Assembly (NCBI GenBank): GCA_021292105.1
Contig: CM037864.1
Location: 45,863,109-45,927,108 of the forward strand
DNA: 64,000 bases
Source of the DNA: Anadara kagoshimensis
Lineage: Eukaryota; Mollusca; Bivalvia; Arcoida; Arcidae
Direction of reading: 5' to 3'
Part shown: piece after piece, positions 49,123 to 60,413 of the stretch
How the letters are laid out: each line of letters opens with the position of its first letter
Position numbering within the stretch: the first letter of the stretch is position 1
The notes under the pieces: generated by a model
Told to the model about the DNA's origin: nothing
Seen by the model: the letters and a program-made list of their open reading frames with translations, nothing else
Databases searched by the model: none
Translations under genes and position numbers: made by a program

Positions 49123-51209
49123 ATCCTTAAAAAATTACATTTCAACACAACTATGATTACAATGTAAATGTGAAATATAATTTCATTTAATAATTTTTTT
49201 CAGACAGAGTTATTTCCCTTGTGTAAGTATATGGTAATGACAGCTATTATCAATGTGTGTAATATATTGATACAAGGGGTAAATAATCTTCAAATAAACT
49301 AGTCAAAATTTAGGTTGACAATAACTTTTAAAACAGTTAAGAGCAAAACAGACTTGAAGATATTAACCTTGAACTTAATTCCCATTTTGAAATGTTAGTT
49401 GATGGCTAAATATAAATACATGTAAATAAAAGTCCAGACATTTAATGGTTTGGAATCCTGAATTTTGCATGTTCCAGTCATTCCAATGTATAATTTACTG
49501 GTCTTGTATGATGGTCAAAAGGAAATTTGAGACACTATAAAAGTCTATATTCCAGTCATCAATTATGAAGTTATACTGGTAACAATATACTTTAGCAGGA
49601 AGTTTTAACAGATTGGTTCTAGCACTGATTGTAAATGTTACAGGCTTACTTATTGTAATCAAAACCATACAAATGAAAATGTACATTAAAAATGTATACT
49701 TTGTTTTAGACTATATAAATGATACTTTTATATACTTTGTTAATATTTTATTATATTGTATATTTTCATATCTATAATAAAAGTTATAAGTGGTGATACC
49801 AACATGAGTAATAAACAAACATTCCTGTTGGTCTCCTGATAATGGAGTACCAGTAGTCACAAAAACTACAAAATCACAATATTTGAAAATTGTGAATGTT
49901 CAAGAAGTCACAGTAAAGAACACATATAGATATGAAATTATAAATTAAATGAAACATTTCGATCTCCGCTCACCAAAAACGATACAGTATTCATGACTTT
50001 CTTGAATGAAATGAAAATCCTGACACAAGTGAGTTAATCCGTGGGCTAGGTGGACCAACCATGCATGAGGAACATCCTGAATCCATTACTAGCACACCTT
50101 AAGGTACCAGAAGAAATTGGTTTCAGTAGATCCTGGGCGGTGCACGGTGGGCACATAGACTAAGGACCAAGCCAAATGATGTATCAGCTACCACATGGTA
50201 AAAAATAAACAGTTTTAAGACTACAATACCCCTATTATAAAGACAAATACATTGTAATAGCATTTGATGACAAGAGATCAGAATATACACACATGCAACT
50301 TTCCTCAAGACAACTACATCTACTTTAGGACAACAATTCCTTGTGTAAAGCCTTGATCACTGTGGATAGTGGACCAACTCATTTTGGTATCTAAACTCTT
50401 CTTGTTTATTATCAAGATTCTTTCATTTATATCAAAGAGATCAGTTTCTGGGGTTACTTGGCATTAGAGAAAACCAATGACATTTGGTAAGCAAACTGAT
50501 AAACCTTCTCAGACCTGGATCTATCCAGATTCCTATGTTTCCATTCCTGGTAGCCAAAATCGCCATTGGCTACTAATTTCTGAGGAATTCTTTCAAAAAG
50601 TAACCTATTTAGCAAATTTGTGGAAAAACACTTTAAAAAGGACTATATTTTCACAAATTTTGGAAATTTGGCTACTAATTATTTTAAATTTGTGGAAACC
50701 TAGAGATTCTATAGTGGATTTCAAACCTATGCAGTGAAAGATGCTGTGATCCAAGTTGCTACCATATAGACAGACACCTATATACATCCTTGCGTATATC
50801 ATGGGATAATGATTAAAATTTTCATTATTTCACTGAAATTAGTTTGATGATGTTATTTTTTCAGCTTCTTAAATTCAAAGCCAAATCACCTCTATATGAA
50901 GGTCACCTGTTTTTAAGGGCAGTGAAATTTGATGTAATTTCTTCTTTTATCTATAAGACATTTACTAGAATAATTAGACTCTGTAAAAATACTGTAAAAA
51001 ATCTTATTATTCTGGATTTTGTCTGATTATTTCGGATTTGGTCTAAAAATTCCAGATTTTTAAATTATTATTCTAGATTTGATCTTAACGTTCCAGATTT
51101 TCGCTAAGATTATGGACAAAGTCTAATTATGCCAACATTTCGCATTTATTCCGGTAAAAAATCCTACTAATGTATGTTATTTAAACTTTTGTTCACTGAA
51201 ATAAAAACT
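49123..51209. other. No supported gene
   Basis: Unassigned AT-rich DNA. It contains a SINE-like scrap at 50404-50500, the dispersed repeat at 50530-50712 and a degenerate tandem stretch near 51000-51130 (TTCTGGATTTTGTC, TTCCAGATTTT and similar words). Confidence 0.5.
50530..50712 (+). repeat. Dispersed repeat, related to 6900-7130
   Basis: See 6900-7130: collinear similarity in opposite orientation over about 180 bp, including ATTCCTGGTAGCCAAA and TCTGAGGAATTCTTTC/TCTGAGAAATTATTTC. Confidence 0.75.
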
Positions 51210-51287
51210 ACCTGTCTATAAAGACCACACATGGAAACATACCAGGTCTTTATAAATAGGTCAATTGTGTGGTCTTTATAGACAGGT
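51210..51287. repeat. 78-bp palindrome
   Basis: ACCTGTCTATAAAGACCACA at the left is the exact reverse complement of TGTGGTCTTTATAGACAGGT at the right, with a further inner match (CCAGGTCTTTATAAATAGGT). It resembles a pair of the CTGTCTATAAAGGCCACC ends seen at 18855, joined head to head. Confidence 0.9.
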
Positions 51288-51349
51288 TAATATAACTTTT
51301 GTAATTTTTCCACCATCCATACCCGGCAAAAATCAATGTCTTTCTTTTT

Positions 51350-51351
<2 letters not shown>

Positions 51352-51396
<45 letters not shown>
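51352..51396 (+). repeat. Poly(C) tract, 45 bases
   Basis: Uninterrupted C45 as printed. On the opposite strand this is G45. Length in an assembly is unreliable. Confidence 0.92.
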
Positions 51397-52325
51397 ATCA
51401 ACAGCTGATCAAGCTCAGCTACCCTGACCTAACTGGGTGTGGATGTTAAAACATTCTCCACAGCTCTCGTTCTTTTATAGTGGGTTATATCTACAAAATA
51501 TTGTTGGATTTTTAAATTATATGATGTGCTGAATACTAGTCCAGGTTTGATTCATGGGTGGGGCCTAAGAGTAAGACATCATCATTTTCAGACTTTCTCG
51601 GGTGGGACACATTTCCTTGTCAAGTTTAGTGTCACGAATTAAATAACAGTGTTTACCTCTTGAATAAATCTCATTGCAATTCGATTTTCCATTTTCTTCC
51701 CCGATAGTTACTATAAATAGATTATTTTCAGAGTTTAAATTTTGTACACAAGGTAGGACTGAATGTGAAAACATAGATCCCTTCTGGCTTTGATGTGTAA
51801 CGTTGATTACAGGTAACATTTACTGTTACAGGTAAGTTCCTCCATTTTCTACGAGCACCCTGATTTCACCTGGGCGAGGGACAGTTTATTAACAGATGGC
51901 CAAGTACCTACCCTTTTTATTGTTTACAAAAGTACCATAGTTTTAAATAAAACACTGTTAATTATTTATTATGTTTATTGACATTAACTAACAAAATATG
52001 AATAATTTATCAATTGTTAGGATTTATCATAATATTAATTATTCATTTTTAAAATGAATTATTAATATCAGAAAATTCTGTTGTTCCTTAATAATTAAAA
52101 TGGAATATATTTGACAAAGAATCACTAAGAAACGTCACAGAGCATAATTTATAAACTTTGATTAATAATAGATAATTCTATTATCAAACTTCATTAATTA
52201 TGCAGGATGATATTAATAATTAATTCTAAACATTAATAATTCATAAGGATATCTTTGTTCACACTCTGTATCTCTAGAAACCAATGCTGGTATGATTTGA
52301 GATGGGTAATGAGAGCTGACACCAA

Positions 52326-52343
52326 CCCCCCCCCCCCCCCCCC
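52326..52343 (+). repeat. Poly(C) run, 18 bases
   Basis: Uninterrupted C18. It is the third long G/C homopolymer within 5 kb (with 47811 and 51352). Confidence 0.88.
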
Positions 52344-52541
52344 AGTATTTTGTAGATGAAAACGAGACGCAGTTGTGTTCTGTTATGCAGGGTTTCTATT
52401 TCAACTTTTAGCTTTTTATTTTGACTTTTAGTTGTATATATTTTACATGTAATAAACAATGGATAAAACCAAACACAAACTTACTGGACCATGTTCAAAT
52501 CACTGATGATTTAATCAGAGACATGTACATGTATAATGTTA

Positions 52542-52582
52542 TGTCATATACCATTTTTGATTTCAAAAAATGGTATATGACA
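52542..52582. mobile_element. 41-bp palindromic MITE with GTTA target duplication
   Basis: TGTCATATACCATTTTTGA and its complement TCAAAAAATGGTATATGACA abut with almost no spacer. GTTA flanks both sides (52538-52541, 52583-52586). The ends match the 117-bp element at 53694-53810. Confidence 0.8.
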
Positions 52583-53124
52583 GTTATATGCATGGGGGCC
52601 ATATTCATTATTATATAAAATAGATTTTAAAAACATACCGGCCAGGGAAATATATAATGCTTCACTGGGTATTTTAAGTAATGATTATGATGAATAGATT
52701 TAATTTATAATCTATGGCCCCTGTGGTAATATATGTCCCTGATTTTATCGAATTTATAACGGATTTCAATGGGTTTTTTAATTTGCCGGTAGTTTTTTTT
52801 TATCTATTTGTCACGCATACCCTAACTAGGAAATTTCAGTTTCATTCTTATTTCAAATTTAAAAAAATAACTGTTTGACTGCGTTCATATATATATTTCT
52901 GTCTTAAAGAGTGTACTGTTAGAGAAAAATGTCGGGAACATCTCCAATTACATGTTATCTGCATATTATTAGATTTTTAAAAATACAACTCAAATAATGA
53001 TAAAGTCTAACGACCAAGACTTTTCACTCACTCCGTAAGTAATTTGTTGAGATAGATTAGAAAACAATCCCAACTTTTGTTCAGTTTGATACATTCATAA
53101 AAAGTTCAAACTCTCTTGTTAGCA

Positions 53125-54720
53125 AATCAAAAGCGAACATACCAATCCATGTCCGAACCAAAATCCAAATGCAAAGTAAAATCTGAAGTTGGCAAATTAG
53201 GTTTAACCAATAGAGTGAAGCCGGGTGCTCAGGAAGGTTAAGTATTTCAGACCTCATATTGGTTTAGCTAGCTACACCCACCAAGTGTGATCTAACTTGG
53301 GAATGAAAGGAACATTGGACCTGCTATGGGACGTCAAGTACATGTATATCCAGAGCAATTATGGATACAAAGATAAATGTATCATACTTACTAACAATAG
53401 TGTGATGACGGCCATAAAACTATTTGATAAGTCTAGGCCTGCGATATCCCGGCGTCGACAATTTATTTTAAGCAGCTTGCTTCGTTGCTTTGTTGTGGGA
53501 ACAAGCTCTAGCATAGCATGTTAATTAATTGTGAAAAAATACATGAAAAGCAGATATGTTGCTGCATAGTAAACATATGTCATACAGTTTCAAATGAAGC
53601 TTTTTGTTGGCGTCAAATGTAAGATATAAGTCTTAATATATAACAGAACTTGAATAATCAGTCGTATCTTTTTTTATATCAAGCTCACTGGGATGTCATA
53701 TAGTACCATTTTTTGAATTTAATCATAAAATACATTTAAAAAAAATGGTATATGACAATACCATTTTTTGAATGTATTTTATGATTAAATTCAAAAAATG
53801 TTATATGACAGGGATAGATGACATCCACATAATCTGCAAAATTATTATTAATAGACAAAACGTCATCTATGTATGTGGAGTTGAATGATTTGGCAACAGT
53901 CTTATCTCCAGATGTAACAAGGTTCTGCATATATTCTGTTTAATACGAATAAAGAAACAAATCAGCAGTAATGGTGCACAGCCTGTGCCCATTGATATAT
54001 CGATTGTTTGTAGATTATATTTCCAAACACAACAAATATGTTGTCAATAAAATATCTAATATTTTTTATGATATCTTCAGTATATTTTGTTTGGAATTGG
54101 TATGGTGCTTGACAAAATAACCAGAATCTCTATTCAGCACTAGATACATGTATTTGTATCTTGGTTTACTATTTTTGGAAAAAATGACAAGTGAATAATT
54201 TGTTTTAGACGTATTAATTTTGAATTAGAGATAGTGGTGTAATTTCAAGAAAAATCTAAAGTTGTTTTTAATACTTTTTATAGTATTAGAAGCAAGATGT
54301 TCATGAAATTCTTTAGAATTTCTAGAATACACATTGGATGATACCGGATGTAGAATAGACTTTATCTGAATAAGACTGAGGACCGTCTTTGACGGCTGTC
54401 AAAATTTGTTAGAACTACTGATAATGATAATGATACTGTACATTTAGAGGAACCTGCTATATATCATTCCTAGTATGGATTGTTGTGAAGTTTAGAAATC
54501 CAATACAAGTCAGGAAGGGCAAGTTCTTCCTCTTTTATATAGACACCGCAAGACTTAAGAATTCTCCGATGGTTGGAAAGAACTTCATCTTTGGTAAAGT
54601 TAGTTCTAGTATATGTAGGATTATCCGATATACTATATAAACCAAGTTCCTTAATAAGACATTCTAAAATTGAAAAAAAGAAAAAAAAGTGTATATTCTG
54701 TATAATCATCTCAACTAGAC
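53125..54720 (-). pseudogene. Reverse-transcriptase retroelement copy, decayed
   Basis: Read on the minus strand from 54709: LYWISKLHNNPY (RT fingers region, 54500-54470), a diverged MGTGCAPL block (~53990), then a stretch with YIDD (RT active site) at 53930-53820. After an inserted MITE comes SELDIKKDTTD, and then the 3' part (GAAGCAAGCTGCTTAAAATA to AACATTGGACC) down to 53125, including the family 3' signature (AGTTGGCAAATTAGGTTTAA region). Several frameshifts and stops make it inactive. 5'-truncated 3' ends of the same family lie at ~8820, 15560, 19200, 57170 and 58440, the pattern expected of target-primed retroelements. Confidence 0.8.
53694..53810. mobile_element. 117-bp palindromic MITE inserted in the reverse transcriptase
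   Basis: Starts TGTCATATAGTACCATTTTT and ends AAAAATGTTATATGACA, flanked by GGGA at 53690-53693 and 53811-53814. Almost the whole length is self-complementary, with a second TGTCATATACC end nested in the centre. Removing it plus one GGGA joins the interrupted RT reading frame exactly. Confidence 0.9.
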
Positions 54721-54789
54721 TCTTCTGTCCAAGTTACGTGGCTTGATTAACTTGATTAAAAATGCAATTCTGTGTGCCACTTTACTGAC

Positions 54790-55400
54790 AACAAAACAAC
54801 ATGGAAATGCGGTTTCCGACACGTGCAGTTTTACATTACTGCCAGGCGATCTATGACCAGATGGTCCGACCTTGTTTCATTGGAAACATAATGACAAACG
54901 TGATGACTTCAATTTTCTATTGTCAACTTTCCTTTTCTTTGCAGCAATATACCTGCTTATGGTGTATTTTTTCCGAATTAATACGCTTATCTATGACAGA
55001 GCTTGTTCTCACTACGGAGACGTTGTACAACGAAGCAGGCTGCTTCAAATAAATTGTTGGCCCAGAATTGCAAAGCTTTGGCTTATCATGGCTCTGAAAA
55101 TGTTTTGACCGTCATCACAGTATTGTTGATAAGTTTGATGTGTCTGCGTCGAGGATTGCCCTGGATATATTTGACGTCCAATAGTTCCATCCTCCATTTA
55201 CAAAAATTTTATTACACACGTGGCGGGCGTAGCTAGCTTAACAGGAGGTGCTTACCCTTCCTGAGCACCCGGTCTCACTTCCCTGGTGTAAGTTCATCTG
55301 TCTTACCTAACTTGTCGGTTCCAAAGTTTTTACTTTGCTTCTGGATTGTGATTCGGACATGTTTTTTTATTTTGGAAGTAAACGACGATCAAGATAACAT
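54790..55400 (+). pseudogene. Second reverse-transcriptase fragment, opposite orientation
   Basis: The plus strand reads DKRDDFNF (~54890) and, after a frame change, RACSHYGDVVQRSRLL (~54990), both segments of the C-terminal region of the same RT family. The family 3' sequence follows to CTTCTGGATTGTGATTCGGA near 55360. It is head to head with the copy at 53125-54720. Several small frames in this stretch are pieces of this one element. Confidence 0.75.
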
Positions 55401-57164
55401 ATAACTTTGTGGAAGTTGTCCAATGAATGAATCGATTTTATAGTTGAATATATTTGTTATTAAATCTATACTTTCAAAAAAGCTAGGTAAAATACAGTAT
55501 GGTATCGAATGTGTTCGATTATATACAAGAAACAGGTCTTGACTTACTAATTGTTTAAGTAGCCAAGCTTTCAGCAGCTTTAACAACTGATCAACGTTTA
55601 TCTATGGAATGGTCAGGGTAATTGCGGGTGATACATGTTTCATTGTAACAATATTTACGGTACAAATCGTTTACAATTAATTGTTAGGTACAGCAGATTA
55701 AAAACACTATAACCGAAAGTATGTGTAGGTGTGGGTTGGTGGTGGTAACCATTTTACTGGTTAGCAACTATAATAAATTACAATCTAGTTTCGCGGCTGG
55801 TTTGAAACACATAGTTTTTACATAAAGGCATTTGTATAATACCAGTCCACTCACGCACATGTAATTATTTTACAAGGTGATTAAGTACATAAACCTTTTT
55901 CATTAAATTAAAATTTATCTCATTTTGTTTTTTTAACTAAATACAATTAATACGGATGATAAGTATGATGTGTTCAAACCAATATATGCCATTTGTTGAA
56001 TACCCCAGAAATGAAAGAAGAAAGTACACATAGAAGAAAGGAACTTATAAGAAAAAGGAAAGAAAAATTCAGATTGTAATAAGGGTTCGTAATCTGTATG
56101 TATCCCTGCTGAGTAGGATTTTTAATATCAAGGTAATTAAAAAATCTCCATTTATGTTGTAGATAAAGGTAAAAATTTAAAACAATTTAAAAGGAGAAAT
56201 CAATTAATAGTTTGTTAGTGTTGTCGATAAGATTCCCTGTAACTATTTGTGATTAGATCCGAAAATTCCGTCCTTATTAAATATTAATGCTACACATGAA
56301 GTATTCCTGTGTTGTTGTTAATGTATGAACTACTTTTCAGAGAAACATGCCAAGCACATTAATATTTCAAAGACTAATTTGATTCATACGCAAGAACAGA
56401 AATATTGCTTCATGTAATATTCATAGGTCCTGTCTAGCTTATTGATGGGGAGTACTGCGCTTAATTCTCAGATGTAAAATTTTCATTGTAGTGACAAAAT
56501 TAGCGGCTCTTTGTACCACGATAACTCCATTATTAGCTTTAATTAACTAATTTCAAAATATTAATCCCAACAGATGATTTACAACATAAACAAAATTAAA
56601 AATCAGTCTAAATATAAAAATAGATACTAAATACAGTACTATAGACAAGTAAACGATCTAAAATAAATCATGTTAAAAATATACAAACAAATAAATTATA
56701 ATAATGAATAACGTTAAAACGAGCCAACGTTTATGAAGGTCACTGCTCATGCACGTCTTATGATACATACAAAAGTCCATTTTTGGGGTTCACTTTTGAC
56801 AAAAATGGTATTTTCTAAAGATTGACGGGTTTTTAACTGTTAAAGCAAAATGGACACTGTAAATTAGTCATGTGTAACAAAAATACTTAAATCAATACAA
56901 TAGACACCATTTCGTCTTTTTATCCAGTTACTGTCCAGGATCTGGAGTTTTTATAAATAAGTATTTAATTACTTGTCTTGTTGTCTTGTTTCCTTTATTT
57001 GTTGTATCATAGCCTATTACGAAGTACAAAAATTAAGTCTTAACATGTTAACTAAATAAATAATTACTTCACGTGTTTCCCGAACGTTAAATCTGGACAC
57101 TTTGTCTGATCATTCATGACACGAACACAATCAAACACAAATATTGTTATAACCCTAACAATCC
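55401..57164. other. No supported gene
   Basis: AT-rich sequence without identifiable exons or long repeats. Confidence 0.5.
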
Positions 57165-57260
57165 ATGTTAAAAACACAATTCCAAAAGCAAAGTAAAAAC
57201 TTTGAAAACTGGAAAATAAAGTTTAACACCAGCCACGTGTGATGTAAAGGAACATGGTAT
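57165..57260 (-). pseudogene. 3' end scrap of the reverse-transcriptase element
   Basis: AAGCAAAGTAAAAACTTTGA then AACTGGAAAATAAAGTTTAA matches the reversed 3' signature shared with 58440-58690 and 53140. Confidence 0.65.
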
Positions 57261-57516
57261 TGCTACCTGTCAAACATCCAGGAGATTTACTCAAGTGGTG
57301 CATTTGGCATATTTGCAAAATCTGCACCTGGGTGTAAATTTGAGCATATGAACGCAATTGCATAATATGCAAGAGTAAATATATACATGTGCATATTTAT
57401 CAAGTTCACAGGCTGGTTTTCGAAAAAATCATTCCACACTTGATAAACATTTTTATTCTTCATTCAATTATTTCATTGTACTTAAATAGTGGTAAAAATT
57501 ATTATGTGCATTTGTA

Positions 57517-57669
57517 GACCTAAAATGTGCTTTTGATAAAGTTTGGAGAATCGGTCTGTGGCAGAAAATGTTGAGTTATGGTATTCATAGTAAAAATTTT
57601 AATGTTATATTTAATATTAAGTCATGTGTAAAAGTAAATGGTGAATTTTCTGAATTTTTTTCTAAATAA
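57517..57669 (+). pseudogene. LINE reverse-transcriptase fragment
   Basis: A 50-codon frame reads DLKCAFDKVWRIGLWQKMLS, then YGIHSKNF and KSCVKVNGEFSEFF, ending in TAA. This corresponds to the RT-domain segment (usual form DLKKAFDxVW...GLW) and following helix of LINE-type retrotransposons of a different family from 53125. It is broken at both ends. Confidence 0.85.
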
Positions 57670-58439
57670 ATAGCTTTTTTTAAGATTAATGACAAGCTTG
57701 ATAACTTGATACAAAAATATCCAAATATCACATCAGATTTGATCTCCAATAATTGGTTTAGGAGAAGATTCATGAGTAGAGAGTTTTGACAAATAGTGAC
57801 CCTGTAACAAACTTTTGGCAATTTCGTCATACATGTACATATATGACAATATACAATATATTATGAGAGTATGCAACCATTTGTGTCACAGCAAAGTTTT
57901 TCTGCTAGGCATCATATCTGTTTCAGGAAACTTCGTGACAGGACTCGTGTGATGAATGTTAGTTTGGTTTACGGTATGATTTATTTTACCAGAATGTCAT
58001 ATAAGGGTTATGTCACAAAAGAAAGGCAAGTATTAAAATAAAATGTTCAGAATTTAAACGTTTGATGGATCGAAACCATATACATGTAACTATAATTATG
58101 AATTCGCTACAACTTCAAACACCCGGTTTATGAAACCAATTATGAACCCAGAACACCTTCAAACACACACTTTCCCAGTCCATGAAACGGATTGTATGAA
58201 ATTTTAATTGTATAAAAGTACATTCCATAAGTAAGCGGACAACTGGAGGTCTTACAGCCTTGCGAATGAAACCGAATATAGTAAAACAAAAATAAAATAC
58301 ATGTATAGTTAGATGGCATGCAGCAAAATCGATCAAATGAAAAACACAAAGTCAGTATTAAACAATAGATTAAACTCAACAACTTCAATGTTTTTTGCAT
58401 TGGCATTGTAAGAATAAAACAATCACATGATCAAAAACA

Positions 58440-58690
58440 AACATACTAATCCACGTCCGAATCACAATCCAGAAGCAAAGTAAAAACTTTGAAACCGACA
58501 AGTTAGGTTAGACACGTGAACTTCCACCAGGTAAGTGGGGCTGGGTGCTCCAGAAGGGTAAGCACCTCCTCTTTAGCCAGCTACAACCGACACATGTGTA
58601 AAAGGAACATGGAACTATGGGACGTCCAAGTATCCAGGGCAATCCTGGACACAAAGACATCAAACTTATCAACTACAATAGGTTGAGAAC
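58440..58690 (-). pseudogene. 3' end of a reverse-transcriptase element copy
   Basis: AATCCACGTCCGAATCACAA, AAGCAAAGTAAAAACTTTGA, ACTTCCACCAGGTAAGTGGG and GTAAGCACCTCC follow in the same order as the family 3' end at 55240-55400, reversed. No RT frame remains. Confidence 0.7.
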
Positions 58691-60380
58691 TAAAATTCGG
58701 TTGTATATCATCGGAATTTAGTTAATGGAATACGCGTTTTGTATTCCTTGAACGGATGTCATACAAAGTTTTATCTATTTCATTAAAAATGTGTACACAG
58801 TACTACTAACATTTATCAAGCAAATAAAAACATGCACAATTCAAAAGGCCTTGATAGGAAGGATGTGTACATTTCGACGCGGTGAGAACAAAACGGACAA
58901 CCCAGGTGGGCGGAGTGGGTGGTATACTTCTGACATGCATATAAATTACAACATTTATGAAATTGCATAGAGATAATAAGTGGATCTATATATAGTATTT
59001 TTTAGATTACTTTATTTTTCAATATCATACACGGCACTGCCATATTCTATTAAAATGCATTTGAATTTGAGTTTTGCAATTAACAAGTGCATTTAACCAT
59101 AGCAAAGTACTAACGGGGTGAAATCTTAATTGTCAATAAAAAAAAAAAAAAAAAAAAAAAAATAACGCGTATAGAAATAATTAAAAAAAGTTAACTAAAT
59201 CATATATTTTGACAATTCACCCTTTTCGGGAATGCTGTTAATTGTGATATTCACGGTGTACTTATGTATTGCGAAAATTTAAAGTAAAATTCCATACAGT
59301 AATAATTAACATGTAATTGCATCATTGATGGACATCGCAAAAATTCATACCGCGAAATAGGTCTTCGTTCATATTCGCGAAAATAGATGTTGGGTTGCAG
59401 TAAATGTTTGTTGATGCTTGTTAATCTCACAGACAATGAACGTTTACTACACGGAGAACACACGCGCGCGATATGAACATCTTTTGACTATCTATAAAAT
59501 TACATGTAGTTATTTGGTACAGTGGTGTGGTTTAAGTATTTTTTTGTCCATACGCTTTCCACTATATCATTTGTTTTTTAGTTTATTTTGGCTATTTTTT
59601 TCTTATTTGTACTAGTATCATAAAATATTTGTACAAATCTCTATTACAGTATCACGATATTTACATAAAAATTTTGAATGCTTATTAACAAAAAAGAACT
59701 GACACAACACACATTAAAACATAATTGCTTCTCTCTACCTAACACACGACGGGTCTAAAATGGAAATATAAATTATTTAAGAAACTCATTCAACTCTAAT
59801 ATCAACCCAGTGTTTAATAAATATACGCTTGTATTAATTTAGAAAAATCTCTATATTCTAGACGTATCAGATATATGTAGCTTTATCAAGTTTATTGTGT
59901 GTAATATTGACTCGACAAACCTTTGGCTTCAAGGCTATTAATTATTCAACGTGCCACAGACGCTTTTCAAATAACCTCTCATCAAATAGAATAATTAAGA
60001 ATTCAACCATAGTAATAATTTACTTTGGAAAAGGAACATTCGTGAATTATTTATTAGTTTGGGGGTTATAGGCGTTCGTAAACTAAAGGAAACTAATGTA
60101 TATATTGGTAAAACTGTAACTCAACGCTCATTTTCTATCTGGACTCTTGGCAAGATAGACCTATTTTTTTCTGGTAAAAATATTTCAGTAATTTTGAGAA
60201 TTTTCTCATATTGTCATAAAACTGATAGATATTTAGTTTACCTGTAGTTTATTTTACTAGATTACGTGATAAAATATTGACTCTTAAAAGTATTCAACAT
60301 AGAACATTTAATACATGTTTAGGACTCTGAAAAAAGTGATTTTATGACAAATAATTGGATATTGTTTTTGTATATAAATA
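58691..60380. other. Upstream region of the zinc-finger gene; no supported gene
   Basis: AT-rich DNA with a poly(A) run at 59138-59161. A frame at 60059-60247 has no recognisable domain. An acceptor-like TATAAATACAG at 60373-60383 lies 30 bp before the zinc-finger start, so an untranslated exon may exist in this stretch. Confidence 0.5.
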
Positions 60381-60413
60381 CAGTTAATTGGAATTCGTGT
60401 GATAGACTGAAAA

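Larger units (their letters stand above)
51397..53120. other. No supported gene
   Basis: Includes very AT-rich inverted words (ATTAATTATTCATTTTTAAA with its complement, 52034-52067), a C18 run at 52326-52343, the 41-bp MITE at 52542 and a GGCCCCTGTGGTAA scrap of the foldback family near 52719. No exon recognised. Confidence 0.5.

Noticed and set aside
54801-55236. Three overlapping small plus-strand genes
   Set aside because: They are pieces of one decayed reverse-transcriptase copy in different frames.
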